The translations under genes were made by a program, and so were the position numbers. Below, piece after piece: positions 1 to 8,983 of a stretch of 64,000 nt of DNA (position 1 is the first letter of the stretch; every line of letters begins with the position of its first letter). The notes beneath the pieces were generated by a model, which worked only from the letters and a program-made list of their open reading frames with translations, searched no databases and was not told the origin of the DNA. Origin of the DNA: Pseudomonas fluorescens. Lineage in GTDB: Bacteria > Pseudomonadota > Gammaproteobacteria > Pseudomonadales > Pseudomonadaceae. The stretch spans positions 40,283 through 104,282 of the forward strand of contig NZ_KZ478003.1 in assembly GCF_002837185.1 (NCBI RefSeq). Reading direction: 5' to 3'.

Positions 1-253
1 AGCCGCCCAGGTTGATGAAATACAAGTGAGGCGCCTCGCCGTGCGGCGCCAATTGGCTGAATTGGACCTTCCAGCCATCGACACCATCGACCGCCATCCA
101 CGAATCGATGTGCAGGCCCTTGGGGCTGCCAAACCAGGCGTCGCGCAATTGCGGGTAGGTGGCTTGCAGCGTATCCGCGACGGCAAACGCCACATCGTGT
201 ACTTCGATCCGGGCCCTGGGGTGCTTGCCTCCGAGCATGACAACAAACAGCAT
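1..253 (-). CDS. DUF1543 domain protein, 5' part only
   Basis: The minus strand carries an ATG at 251-253 followed by an open frame that runs off the left edge, so only about the first 84 residues are present. The protein begins MLFVVMLGGKHPRARIEVHD and continues with a WFGSPKGLHIDSWM stretch, which I recognise as the start of the DUF1543 family of small proteobacterial proteins. No biochemical role is established for the family as far as I know. There is no signal peptide. It diverges from the aldo/keto reductase that starts at 360, so the 106 bases between them must hold both promoters. Confidence 0.75.
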   Translation of the reverse strand, partial: MLFVVMLGGKHPRARIEVHDVAFAVADTLQATYPQLRDAWFGSPKGLHIDSWMAVDGVDGWKVQFSQLAPHGEAPHLYFINLGG

Positions 254-359
254 TGCGGGTGATTCCTGGCGATTGATCAAAGGCCAACCATACTGCGATT
301 GAACCCTTTTGTCCGGTCAATGCCACACTGTTAATTCGCGAACTCATCAGGAGGTTGTC

Positions 360-1181
360 ATGCGTACTATCGATCTGGCCGGCGTTCCCGTCCCTGTCAT
401 CGGCCAGGGAACCTGGCGCATGGGCGAAGACCCGAACCGGCGCCGCGCCGAAGTGGGCGCATTGCAACTGGGTATCGACGAGGGCCTGACCCTGATCGAC
501 ACCGCTGAAATGTATGGCGAAGGCGGTGCGGAAAAGGTGGTCGGCGAGGCCATCCAGGGCAGGCGCGACCAGGTATTCCTGGTGAGCAAGGTGTACCCGC
601 ACAATGCCAGCCGCACGGGTGTGCCCCGCGCGTGCGAAGCGAGCCTTCAGCGCCTGGGCACCGACTACATCGATCTGTACCTGCTGCACTGGCGCGGCCA
701 GTACCCTCTTGAAGAAACCGTCGAAGCGTTCGAGCGTTTGCGCGAAGCAGGCAAGATCGGCCGTTGGGGGGTTTCCAATTTTGATGTAGCAGACCTGCAG
801 GAACTGGCATCCCCTGTGTGCGCAACCAATCAGGTGCTCTACAACATTGAAGAGCGTGGTATTGAATTCGACCTGCTGCCGTGGTGGCAACAGCACCATT
901 TGCCCCTGATGGCTTACTGTCCTGTCGCCCAGGGCGGTGCACTGTTGGCGAGCCCGACGCTCAAGCAGATCGCCCATCGCCATGAGGCGACCGCTGCGCA
1001 AGTCGCCCTCGCCTGGGTCTTGCGTCAGGAGGGCGTCATTGCCATCCCCAAGGCAGTGACGCCCGAACACATACGGCAAAACGCTGCGGCTGCGAAGCTG
1101 GTATTGGACGAGCATGACCTGGACGCCATTGATCGCGTGTTTGGCGCGCCCAAGCGCAAGCACCCGCTGGCCATGGTGTAG
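360..1181 (+). CDS. aldo/keto reductase
   Basis: A 273-residue NADPH-dependent aldo/keto reductase, expected to be a cytosolic TIM barrel that reduces aldehydes or ketones. The catalytic tetrad is visible: Asp in DTAEMYGE (about residue 47) with its Tyr five residues on, Lys in VSKVYP (about 77) and His in LLHWRG (about 110). The C-terminal part has the cofactor-binding run VIAIPKAVTPEHI. The ATG at 360 was chosen because AGGAGG lies just ahead of it. An in-frame codon at 309 has no such site. The gene is single and converges on hcp. The substrate cannot be read from sequence. Confidence 0.9.
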   Translation: MRTIDLAGVPVPVIGQGTWRMGEDPNRRRAEVGALQLGIDEGLTLIDTAEMYGEGGAEKVVGEAIQGRRDQVFLVSKVYPHNASRTGVPRACEASLQRLGTDYIDLYLLHWRGQYPLEETVEAFERLREAGKIGRWGVSNFDVADLQELASPVCATNQVLYNIEERGIEFDLLPWWQQHHLPLMAYCPVAQGGALLASPTLKQIAHRHEATAAQVALAWVLRQEGVIAIPKAVTPEHIRQNAAAAKLVLDEHDLDAIDRVFGAPKRKHPLAMV

Positions 1182-1189
1182 TCCCAGCA

Positions 1190-1216
1190 GGAACGGTGCC
1201 TTCCCTGGACCGTTCC
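1190..1216. terminator. candidate bidirectional hairpin between AKR and hcp
   Basis: GGAACGGT at 1190-1197 pairs with ACCGTTCC at 1209-1216 around an 11-base loop. It lies between the convergent ends of the aldo/keto reductase and hcp. There is no clear T-run, so a terminator role is inferred from position only. Confidence 0.35.
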
Positions 1217-1230
1217 CGCCTGCGCCGCGG

Positions 1231-1746
1231 TTAGCTGGCCACAGGATTGCGCCAGTCATCAGAGCCGGACGTGCCGGCTACTTCATGGGTCCAGACGATC
1301 TTGCGATAGCTGAAATACACGTCCTCCAGGTGGGTGAAATGGGCGTTGTCCGGGTCCTGGCAATTGGGCATGCGCGACTGGATGTCCACAATCGTCGCGC
1401 CTTCCAGTTCGACGGTGAAGTAGTGCTCCTGGGTGCCTGCCGAAGAGGTACGAAACCATTCCAGCCGGCACGACACTTCTTCTCCCGAAGTCAGTGCACT
1501 GAATAGCAGGGGCGAGGACTTGTCGAAGACTTTGCTGATCATCAGCGGTTTGTGTGCACGCTGGCCGGTAGGCTGCCCCGATTGCGGATCCCGGGGAATG
1601 ATCACCTGATGCGCAAACGCCTGCACCAGGATCTGATCTTCATGGCCTTCCTGATAAATGTTTCCTACCGAGTCCTGGGTAAATGTACCTGCGGTGATCA
1701 AACCTTGTTTGACACCGGTGATGGAGAGGTACGCGGGTGTTGGCAT
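1231..1746 (-). CDS. hcp: T6SS tube protein Hcp (TssD)
   Basis: A 171-residue Hcp protein, the hexameric ring that stacks into the inner tube of the type VI secretion apparatus and is itself secreted. Family marks are the MPTPAYLSITGVKQG start, the HKPLMISKVFDKSSPLLFSA segment and the HLEDVYFSYRKIVWTHE segment near the end. Length is normal for Hcp with no extra C-terminal domain, so it is not an obvious evolved effector. AAGGA precedes the ATG by a normal spacing. It stands alone on the minus strand, divergent from tssA, with a possible sigma54 promoter upstream at 1816-1832. It probably serves the adjacent T6SS operon. Confidence 0.93.
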   Translation of the reverse strand: MPTPAYLSITGVKQGLITAGTFTQDSVGNIYQEGHEDQILVQAFAHQVIIPRDPQSGQPTGQRAHKPLMISKVFDKSSPLLFSALTSGEEVSCRLEWFRTSSAGTQEHYFTVELEGATIVDIQSRMPNCQDPDNAHFTHLEDVYFSYRKIVWTHEVAGTSGSDDWRNPVAS

Positions 1747-1815
1747 GACGGGTTTCCTTGTCTGATTGAGTAGGTACCCCCGAACAGCAAAGTTGCCGGG
1801 CGGTTAAATGCCTAT

Positions 1816-1832
1816 AACAAAAAGCGTGCCGG
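1816..1832 (-). promoter_or_regulatory. candidate sigma54 promoter of hcp
   Basis: Read on the minus strand, CCGGCACGCTTTTTGTT fits the sigma54 pattern YTGGCACGRNNNTTGCW at 11 of 14 defined positions. The GGCACG -24 box is intact, but the -12 GC reads GT. A start site about 12 bases downstream would give a leader of about 60 bases before hcp. A sigma54 activator gene lies in the adjacent operon at 11419. The rest of the 476-base gap 1747-2222 shows only the candidate at 2175. Confidence 0.4.
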
Positions 1833-2174
1833 AAAGTGCGTGGGTCAATGAAGTCAGGGCGATCTGGTTGGAAAAATTTAATAGCTCAATGCGTTGTGGG
1901 TTTTTGGCGGTTTTTCAGTAATTGAAGTTGCGCATAAGTGCGCAGTTAATTGCTCGTGGTAGTGAGTGAGCGATTAAGCGAAGGTGGCGGATAATTGAAG
2001 GATTTTTCAGTTGATTAAGTGCGCAAATCCTTGCGCAGGCCACGATTTTAGAGGGTTGTAGGAAATTCCTTAAGTCCTGCTCTGCAGCTTGCTGGTTGTT
2101 TTTAAGGTGGCTAAGGTTTGTTCACTTCGTAGCGTGTTGAACGCGGGGTTAGCGGCACTCAGATACGTGTTTCA

Positions 2175-2190
2175 TGGTATCTGGTTTGCC
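2175..2190 (+). promoter_or_regulatory. weak candidate sigma54 promoter of the tss operon
   Basis: TGGTATCTGGTTTGCC has the required GG-N10-GC spacing and a good TTTGC -12 box, but the -24 box matches poorly after TGG. It would place the transcript start about 20 bases before the tssA ATG. No Shine-Dalgarno sequence is evident in that short leader, so this call is tentative. Confidence 0.25.
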
Positions 2191-2222
2191 TATTCAGCCT
2201 TCTTAGTTGTGTGCGGCCAAAA

Positions 2223-3776
2223 ATGGTTCATTCAGAAAAGCTTTATGCTTATTATCAGGAACTTGCACGAACCCCCTGTTCGTCAGGGAATTTCGCTGGC
2301 AACGACGTGCGGTTTTCGAGTGAGTTTGAAACCATGGAAACCGAGGTCGCCAAAACACAATCGATACATGGTGGGAGCCTGCCGAATTGGCAACAGGTCT
2401 GCGACATCAGTGAGCGCATGCTGCGTGAGCAATCCAAGGATCTTCGCGCCGCTGTATGGCTGACCTGGGCGCTGCACCAGCGTGATTCATTTCCTGGGTT
2501 GCTGGCCGGTCTTGGTTTGCTGGTTTATCTCTGTGAGCATCACTGGGCACCGGTGTATCCCGCCAAGCCATGTACCCGCGTTGCCGCGTTGGGCTGGCTG
2601 GTGACGCGCCTCGACTCGCTCTTCTCGCATAACCTGTCTCTCGTCGACCAGTTGCCCTTGTTCCGGGCACTGCATGAACACCTCGTACGCCTTGACGAAC
2701 TGTTGAACGAGCACCTGGGTAGCGACGCGCCGTTGTTGTTGCCGAGCCGACGACAACTGTCGGAGCGTCTGGCGCGTGCCACCCAAGGCGGTGTGGAGCC
2801 GGCGGGCATCGCGGGCGTCATTGCCCAGGTCAAGCAGGCGGGCACGCAACTGCTCAAGCCTGAATCGCCCATCAACAACGAGAAGGATGCCCACAAAGCG
2901 CTGCGCGCCTTACAGGAACAGGCCCGCACGTTATGTACCTGGTGGTTGCGCCAGAATGCCACCGACCTGCGCGCCTTGCGTCTGGGACGCACCTTGGCCT
3001 GGCTGAGCCTCGTCAACTATCCCGATGCCAACAGTGAGGGGGTGACGGCGTTGCGCCCGCTGGCTCCCGACAAGCTTAACCGTTACCAGGATCGTCTCAG
3101 TCATGGCCATCACGCCGAGCTGTTGCTCGAACTCGAGGCCAGCCTGGCGGGCGCATTGTTCTGGTTCGATGGCCTGCGCATGGTCTGGGAATGCCTTGAA
3201 GCCTTGCATGCGAGCCAGGCGATGACTGAGCTGGAAATGAGTTTCGCGCTGTTATTGCAACGTTTGCCGAACCTGCCTGAATTGCGCTTTGACGACGGTA
3301 CCCCGTTTGCGGCCCCGGCGACCTGTGAGTGGATCACGCTCCATGTGATTCGCCACCTGCACAAACCCGAGTCTTTCAGTGCTGTCGCCGATGTCGGCAG
3401 CGAACCCTGGGAAGCCGCCTTGCAGGCGGCCATGCCAAGCTTGCGCAAGGAGGGGCTCAAGACTGCAGTGAGCGTGCTCACGCAAGGTTTGAAGAGCGCG
3501 TGCAGTGAACGCGCGCGCTTTCATTGGCGGCTGGCGCTGGCCAGGTTATGCGTGCGGGCGGGCAAGCCTGACTTGGGCAGGATTCAACTGGAACAGCTGG
3601 ACCTCGAATTACAGCGCGCGGGCCTGGACCGCTGGGAGCCGGAACTGGCCTTGCACGTCGGTCGGCTGCTGTACCGCTGCTATGACCTGTTGCCACAAAG
3701 CCACGCCGTGCGCGAAAGCAAGGACGCCACGCACCGCCGGTTGTGCCATTTCGATCTGGAAGCGGTACTCGAATAA
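2223..3776 (+). CDS. tssA: T6SS protein TssA (ImpA N-terminal and VasJ C-terminal)
   Basis: A 517-residue TssA protein, which caps or primes the growing T6SS sheath. The N-terminal third has the ImpA_N pattern (DLRAAVWLTWALHQRDSFPG followed by the YPAKP segment). The C-terminal region from about residue 400 is the VasJ-type domain, ending HVGRLLYRCYDLLP. Start choice: ATG at 2223 gives MVHSEKLYAYYQEL. A GTG at 2211 would add four residues. Neither start has a strong ribosome site. It is the first gene of the operon, and tssB follows after 24 bases with its own AAGGAG. Confidence 0.88.
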   Translation: MVHSEKLYAYYQELARTPCSSGNFAGNDVRFSSEFETMETEVAKTQSIHGGSLPNWQQVCDISERMLREQSKDLRAAVWLTWALHQRDSFPGLLAGLGLLVYLCEHHWAPVYPAKPCTRVAALGWLVTRLDSLFSHNLSLVDQLPLFRALHEHLVRLDELLNEHLGSDAPLLLPSRRQLSERLARATQGGVEPAGIAGVIAQVKQAGTQLLKPESPINNEKDAHKALRALQEQARTLCTWWLRQNATDLRALRLGRTLAWLSLVNYPDANSEGVTALRPLAPDKLNRYQDRLSHGHHAELLLELEASLAGALFWFDGLRMVWECLEALHASQAMTELEMSFALLLQRLPNLPELRFDDGTPFAAPATCEWITLHVIRHLHKPESFSAVADVGSEPWEAALQAAMPSLRKEGLKTAVSVLTQGLKSACSERARFHWRLALARLCVRAGKPDLGRIQLEQLDLELQRAGLDRWEPELALHVGRLLYRCYDLLPQSHAVRESKDATHRRLCHFDLEAVLE

Positions 3777-3800
3777 AAAATCATCATAAGGAGAAACACC

Positions 3801-4310
3801 ATGGCCAAAGACGGTTCGGTAGCACCCAAGGAACGTATCAATATCACCTTCAAACCCGCGGTTGGTGGTGCGCAGGAGGAAGTCGAGCTGCCGTTGAAAC
3901 TGCTGGCGCTGGGGGATTTTTCACAACGCGAGGACCCGCGCAAGCTTGAGGACCGCAAGCCTATCGGAATCGACAGGAACAGCTTCGACGAGGTGTTGGC
4001 CAAACAGGCCCTGAACTTGACATTGAGCGTGCCCAATCGCCTCCAGGAAGACGCTGACGTCGAAGACCTGGCGATCCAGGTCCGGATCAACTCGATGAAG
4101 GATTTCAACCCCGCCAACCTGGTCGAGCAGATACCGCAGCTGCAAAAGCTGATGGTGCTGCGAGAGGCATTGGTGGCGCTCAAGGGGCCGCTGGGCAACA
4201 CCCCGAGCTTTCGCAAAGCCATTGAGCAGGCACTGGCCGATGACGACTCCCGTGTTCGGGTACTGGCCGAGCTGGGGCTGAGCAACGCTGATGCCGAACC
4301 TATTCAGTAA
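3801..4310 (+). CDS. tssB: T6SS contractile sheath small subunit TssB (VipA)
   Basis: A 169-residue TssB/VipA protein. With TssC it forms the contractile sheath around the Hcp tube in the cytoplasm. The family signature is clear: KERINITFKP near the start, then ELPLKLLALGDF and the conserved LVEQIPQLQKLMVLREAL helix. Length is typical. AAGGAG sits ahead of the ATG. tssC begins 15 bases after the stop, as expected for the two sheath partners, which are made together. Confidence 0.95.
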   Translation: MAKDGSVAPKERINITFKPAVGGAQEEVELPLKLLALGDFSQREDPRKLEDRKPIGIDRNSFDEVLAKQALNLTLSVPNRLQEDADVEDLAIQVRINSMKDFNPANLVEQIPQLQKLMVLREALVALKGPLGNTPSFRKAIEQALADDDSRVRVLAELGLSNADAEPIQ

Positions 4311-4325
4311 AAGGACACTGACACC

Positions 4326-5807
4326 ATGACGACTACCCAGCATGACCCGCAGCCCCTGCCAAACGCCGCCGACGCGTGCAGCATTCTCGACAACATCATT
4401 GCCCATACGTTGCTGAGTGCCGATGACGAGGCGTATAGCATTGCCAAGCGCGGTGTGTCGGCGTTTATCGAAGAACTGGTCAAGCCCCACAACCGCGAAG
4501 AACCGGTCAAGAAACGTCTGGTCGATCGGATGATCGCCGAGATTGATGCCAAACTCAGCCGGCAAATGGATGAGATTCTGCACCACCCGGAGTTCCAGGC
4601 ACTGGAGTCGGCCTGGCGAGGGCTGCAACTGCTGGTCGAGCGCACCAACTTCCGTGAGAACATCAAGATAGAACTGCTGAATGTCTCGCGGCAGGACCTG
4701 TTGGACGATTTCGAAGATTCCCCGGAAGTTACCCAGTCGGGGCTCTACAAGCACATCTACAGTGCCGAATACGGTCAGTTTGGCGGGCAGCCGGTAGGGG
4801 CGATCATCGCCAACTACTTCCTCTCGCCCAGCGCGCCTGATGTAAAACTCATGCAATACGTGGCGGGTGTTGCCGGTATGGCTCACGCCCCGTTCATCGC
4901 GGCCGCAGGGCCAGGTTTCTTCGGTCTGGAAAGCTTTACCGGCCTACCTGACCTCAAGGACCTCAGGGATCATTTCGAAGGCCCTCAGTTTGCCAAGTGG
5001 CAGAGCTTTCGCCAGAGCGAAGATGCTCGCTACATCGGCCTCACGGTACCGCGCTTTTTGCTGCGCACGCCGTACGACCCCCTTGAATGCCCGGTCAAAA
5101 CCTTTGCCTACCGGGAAACTGTGGTCAACAGCCACGAACACTACCTGTGGGGCAATACGGCGTACGCCTTCGCTACGCGCCTGACCGACAGCTTCGCGCG
5201 CTTTCGCTGGTGCCCCAACATCATCGGGCCCCAGAGTGGGGGAGCGGTCGAGGACCTGCCGTTGCATCACTTCCAGAGCATGGGTGAGATTGAAACCAAG
5301 ATTCCTACCGAGGTACTGGTTTCAGACCGGCGCGAATATGAGTTGGCGCAAGAAGGGTTCATCGCCCTGACCATGCGCAAGGGCAGTGACAATGCAGCCT
5401 TCTTTTCCGCCAGCTCCGTGCAGAAACCCAAGACGTTCGGCATCAGCGAAGAGGGCAAGGCAGCCGAACTGAACTACCGGCTGGGTACCCAGTTGCCTTA
5501 CATGATGGTGGTCAATCGCCTGGCCCACTACCTCAAGGTTCTGCAACGTGAACAATTGGGCTCGTGGAAGGAACGGACCGACCTGGAGTTGGAACTCAAC
5601 AAGTGGATTCGCCAATACGTAGCGGATCAGGAGAATCCCAGTGCAGAAGTGCGCGGGCGGCGTCCACTGCGTGCAGCGCGCATTGTCGTCAGCGATGTCG
5701 AGGGTGACCCGGGCTGGTACCGCGTCAGTTTGAGCGTACGGCCGCATTTCAAGTACATGGGGGCAGACTTCACCTTGTCCCTTGTCGGCAAGCTCGATAA
5801 AGAATGA
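4326..5807 (+). CDS. tssC: T6SS contractile sheath large subunit TssC (VipB)
   Basis: A 493-residue TssC/VipB protein, the larger sheath subunit that interlocks with TssB and is recycled by ClpV. Recognisable segments include LDNIIAHTLLSADDE near the start, HHPEFQALESAWRGLQLLVE and, in the C-terminal half, VQKPKTFGISEEGKAAELNY. The protein ends RPHFKYMGADFTLSLVGKLD, the usual end for the family. AAGGA precedes the ATG. The TGA overlaps the ATG of tssE (ATGA), indicating translational coupling. Confidence 0.96.
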   Translation: MTTTQHDPQPLPNAADACSILDNIIAHTLLSADDEAYSIAKRGVSAFIEELVKPHNREEPVKKRLVDRMIAEIDAKLSRQMDEILHHPEFQALESAWRGLQLLVERTNFRENIKIELLNVSRQDLLDDFEDSPEVTQSGLYKHIYSAEYGQFGGQPVGAIIANYFLSPSAPDVKLMQYVAGVAGMAHAPFIAAAGPGFFGLESFTGLPDLKDLRDHFEGPQFAKWQSFRQSEDARYIGLTVPRFLLRTPYDPLECPVKTFAYRETVVNSHEHYLWGNTAYAFATRLTDSFARFRWCPNIIGPQSGGAVEDLPLHHFQSMGEIETKIPTEVLVSDRREYELAQEGFIALTMRKGSDNAAFFSASSVQKPKTFGISEEGKAAELNYRLGTQLPYMMVVNRLAHYLKVLQREQLGSWKERTDLELELNKWIRQYVADQENPSAEVRGRRPLRAARIVVSDVEGDPGWYRVSLSVRPHFKYMGADFTLSLVGKLDKE

Positions 5808-6223
5808 GTCGAGGCCAGGGAATGCGCCACCACAGAAGCCTCTTCGAGCGCCTTGAGCCCGACGCGTCCGCCAGCGTGTGCCGCGTGACGTCCGTCGCCG
5901 CGCATTTGACGAAAATGCTCAGCACCCGTGCAGGCAGCGTCCAGACGCTGCCGGATTACGGCTTGCCTGATCTCAATGATATGCGGCTCAGCCTGCACGA
6001 ATCCCTGACCCAGTCGCGGCTGCTGATCGAGCGCTTTATCCAGGCCTACGAACCACGGCTGGTGAATGTACGCGTCAGGGTGCTCCCCCGCGTGCACGAA
6101 ACGTTGGTATTGGCCTTTGCCATTGATGCCGGACTGCTTATTGACGGTGGCACCCAATCTGTCGTGTTCCATGCGCGCCTGGCGGATGCAGGGCAAGTGG
6201 AGGTCTGCGCAGATGGCCTTTAA
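5804..6223 (+). CDS. tssE: T6SS baseplate protein TssE (gp25-like)
   Basis: A 139-residue TssE protein, the phage gp25-like wedge component of the baseplate from which the sheath polymerises. The GPW/gp25 pattern is visible as SVQTLPDYGLPDL followed by LIERFIQAYEPRLVNVRVRV. The ATG overlaps the tssC stop. A second in-frame ATG at 5822 would give a protein six residues shorter. The tssF start lies inside the last codons of this gene. Confidence 0.92.
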   Translation: MSRGQGMRHHRSLFERLEPDASASVCRVTSVAAHLTKMLSTRAGSVQTLPDYGLPDLNDMRLSLHESLTQSRLLIERFIQAYEPRLVNVRVRVLPRVHETLVLAFAIDAGLLIDGGTQSVVFHARLADAGQVEVCADGL

Positions 6224-8000
6224 CCGTTATTTTCAAAGCGAACTCAGTGCCCTGCGGCAACTCGGGCGGCGCTTTTCCGAGCGCAACCCGGCCCTGGCAC
6301 CGTTTCTCGCCGAGGCCGGTCAGGACCCGGATGTGGAGCGCTTGCTGGAGGGCTTTGCGTTTCTGACCGCGCGCCTGCGTCAGAAGCTGGATGACGAGCT
6401 GCCTGAGCTGACGCATTCGTTGATGCATCTGTTATGGCCCAACTACATGCGGCCGATGCCTGCTTTGAGCATCCTGCAATTTGACCCGTTGAAGTGCGCC
6501 GGCCCCAGTGTTCGAGTGGCACGGGATACCGCCGTGGAAAGCCTGCCCATCAAGGGCGAACGTTGCCGTTTCAAAACCTGCTATGCCACCGATGTCATGC
6601 CGTTGCAACTGCGTAGCCTGGATTACACCTGCCAGGGTGCAGTGGACTGGTTGGACCTGCGCCTGACCATGAGCGCAGAGGGTAATTTCAGTGCGTTGGC
6701 ATTCGATTCGTTGCGCCTGCACCTGGCCGGAGACCGCTATATCAGCCAAGGCCTGTACCTTGGCCTGTTGCGCCATCTGGACAGCATTCAGGTGCAGCTA
6801 TTGGACCAGAGTGGTTCGCCGGTCAACGGGGTCGACGATCAGCCGGCCACGCTGCGGCTCAGCGCCAGCCAGGTCCGGCCGGTGGGTTTTGCACAGGAAC
6901 ACGCACTGATTCCCTACCCGCAAAACACCTTTTGTGGTTATCGCCACCTGCAGGAATATTTCACGTTTCCCGAGAAGTACCTGTTTGTCGATATCGAAGG
7001 GTTGGCTGCCCTCCATCGGTTTCCCCAGGAAATCCTCAAACAGGCACACGGCATGCTGTTGCGCTTCGAGCTGTGCGGCCAGGGCCGTGCGCTTGCACGC
7101 CCCACCCTGGACAACGTGAAGCTGTACTGCACGCCTATCGTCAACCTGTTCAATCACGATGCGATACCCATTCGGCTGGACGGAAAACAGGACGAATACC
7201 TCCTGTTGCCCGGGGAATACTCCCCTGGAAATGCCGGTGTGTTTTCGGTTGACCGTGTTACAGGATGGCGGCCCGGTGGCGTGGGGTATCAGACGTATGT
7301 GCCCTTTGAGTCCTTCGAGCATGACGGCGACCTGCAGACTGCGGGGGCGTCTCCCAGCTTCAGCATCCGTCAACGGCCTTCGGTACAGCATGACGGGCTG
7401 GCTACCTGGATAGGGTTTGACGGTCGTCGCGAGCAGGGCCCGGAAACCCTGTCGATCGAGCTGACGTGCACCAACGCAGGCCTGCCGCGACAGTTACGGG
7501 CCGGTGACATCAACCAGCCCGGCGAGCACACCCCCGAGTCGTTGACGTTTTGCAATATCACCGCGCCAACCGCGAGTTTTGCGCCGCCGCTGGACCAGGA
7601 TTACCTCTGGAAGCTGATCAGCAACATGTCGCTCAACTATCTGTCGTTGACCGATATCAACGCGCTGAGGGTGATTCTCGAAACCTACGATCTGCCGCGC
7701 TATCACGATCGACAGGCGCTGAACATCAGCCGGAAAAAGTTGGGCGCGCTGCGCTCCATCCAGCATGAAGCGGTTGACCGCTTGCACCGTGGCCTACCGA
7801 TTCGCGGATTGCGCGTGGACCTGACGGTGGACCCCCTGGGGTTTGCCGGCCAAGGCGATCTGTTTGTGTTTGCTTCGGTCCTCAATCAGTTCTTTGCGCT
7901 GTACGCCAGCCTCAATTCCTATCACGAGTTGCGAGTGATCAGCACACAAGGAGACGTGTATCTATGGCCGTTCCAGATGGGGCAGCAACCCCTGCTTTGA
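6213..8000 (+). CDS. tssF: T6SS baseplate protein TssF
   Basis: A 595-residue TssF protein, the gp6-like wedge that forms the baseplate with TssE, TssG and TssK. The N-terminus MAFNRYFQSELSALRQLG and the LLEGFAFLTARLRQKLDDE segment are characteristic, as is the MRPMPALSILQF stretch. Much longer upstream starts are possible, but the ATG at 6213 matches the family start and has GTGGAG about 10 bases upstream. It overlaps the 3' end of tssE by 11 bases, and its own end overlaps tssG by 37 bases. Confidence 0.94.
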   Translation: MAFNRYFQSELSALRQLGRRFSERNPALAPFLAEAGQDPDVERLLEGFAFLTARLRQKLDDELPELTHSLMHLLWPNYMRPMPALSILQFDPLKCAGPSVRVARDTAVESLPIKGERCRFKTCYATDVMPLQLRSLDYTCQGAVDWLDLRLTMSAEGNFSALAFDSLRLHLAGDRYISQGLYLGLLRHLDSIQVQLLDQSGSPVNGVDDQPATLRLSASQVRPVGFAQEHALIPYPQNTFCGYRHLQEYFTFPEKYLFVDIEGLAALHRFPQEILKQAHGMLLRFELCGQGRALARPTLDNVKLYCTPIVNLFNHDAIPIRLDGKQDEYLLLPGEYSPGNAGVFSVDRVTGWRPGGVGYQTYVPFESFEHDGDLQTAGASPSFSIRQRPSVQHDGLATWIGFDGRREQGPETLSIELTCTNAGLPRQLRAGDINQPGEHTPESLTFCNITAPTASFAPPLDQDYLWKLISNMSLNYLSLTDINALRVILETYDLPRYHDRQALNISRKKLGALRSIQHEAVDRLHRGLPIRGLRVDLTVDPLGFAGQGDLFVFASVLNQFFALYASLNSYHELRVISTQGDVYLWPFQMGQQPLL

Positions 8001-8971
8001 CTCGGCTGTGCCGTGTCATCCGCGAATACACGCTGTTCCAGGCGGTGGTGCAGGTGGTCGCACGCTTACGCGAAGCCCATCCACGGCTGGATGAGGATGC
8101 GCTGTACGACCTGCTGGAATTCCAGGCCAATCCAGGCCTGGGGTTTGCAGGACACGATATCGATCACGTGGCGTTTTTCATCGACCACGGGACCTTGCGT
8201 GCGCGCCTGCGCATCAATGTGCTGGGGTTGTTCGGCGCGGGTTCACCATTGCCCGCGTTTTATGCTGAGCAGGCATTGGCGGAACGAGCGGGTGGCAATC
8301 CCACGCGCGATTTCCTCGATGTGTTCCACCACCGACTGCACCGCCTGATGTTACCGATCTGGCGGAAATACCGTTACCCGGCCTGTTTCCAACAGGGCGC
8401 CCGTGATGGGTTTTCACAGCAGATGTTTGCGCTGATCGGCCTCGGCAGTCACGCGATACGAGGGGCCTCGCGTCTCGATTGCAAGCGCTTGTTGCCTTAC
8501 CTCGGGCTGCTGAGCCTGCGAACGCACTCGGCGACGTTGATCGAGACCGTCCTGCGGTATTACTTCAAACATGCCTCGGTGTTCATCGAGCAATGGGTCG
8601 CACGCACGGTGGACGTTGCGCAGTCGCAGTGCAATGACTTGGGCCGCGCCAACTGTGAGCTTGGCCAGGACCTGGTGTTGGGGCGCCGGATCGCTGACCG
8701 CAGCGGCAAGTTCAGGGTGCATATCACGGCGTTGGGTTGGCAGCGTTTTCACGATTTTCTCCCCACGGGAACGGCGTATGCCCCGGCGTGTTCGCTGGTG
8801 CGTTTAACCGCGCCGGATGCGCTGCAATTTGACCTGCGCCTGGTGCTGGCGGCCGGCGAAATCCGGGCGCTGCACATCGGCGCAAACAATGTGTGCCGCC
8901 TGGGTTGGACCACGTGGCTGGACCATGAGCGAGCCGAGGGTGCGATCACACTCGACGGGCATTTTCATTAA
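7964..8971 (+). CDS. tssG: T6SS baseplate protein TssG
   Basis: A 335-residue TssG protein, the second gp6-like wedge subunit of the baseplate. Family marks are YTLFQAVVQVVARLREAHP, the FQANPGLGFAGHDI segment and LNVLGLFGAGSPLPAFYAE-like text (here INVLGLFGAGSPLP). AAGGAG lies a few bases before the ATG at 7964, which is within the end of tssF. Downstream, clpV starts 12 bases after the stop codon. Confidence 0.93.
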   Translation: MAVPDGAATPALTRLCRVIREYTLFQAVVQVVARLREAHPRLDEDALYDLLEFQANPGLGFAGHDIDHVAFFIDHGTLRARLRINVLGLFGAGSPLPAFYAEQALAERAGGNPTRDFLDVFHHRLHRLMLPIWRKYRYPACFQQGARDGFSQQMFALIGLGSHAIRGASRLDCKRLLPYLGLLSLRTHSATLIETVLRYYFKHASVFIEQWVARTVDVAQSQCNDLGRANCELGQDLVLGRRIADRSGKFRVHITALGWQRFHDFLPTGTAYAPACSLVRLTAPDALQFDLRLVLAAGEIRALHIGANNVCRLGWTTWLDHERAEGAITLDGHFH

Positions 8972-8983
8972 GGATTGATGAGC

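Noticed and set aside
2041..2130. Further sigma54 candidates at TGGCTAAGG and on the minus strand at TGGCCTGCG
   Set aside because: The GG to GC spacing is wrong in both (the -12 GC is missing or displaced).
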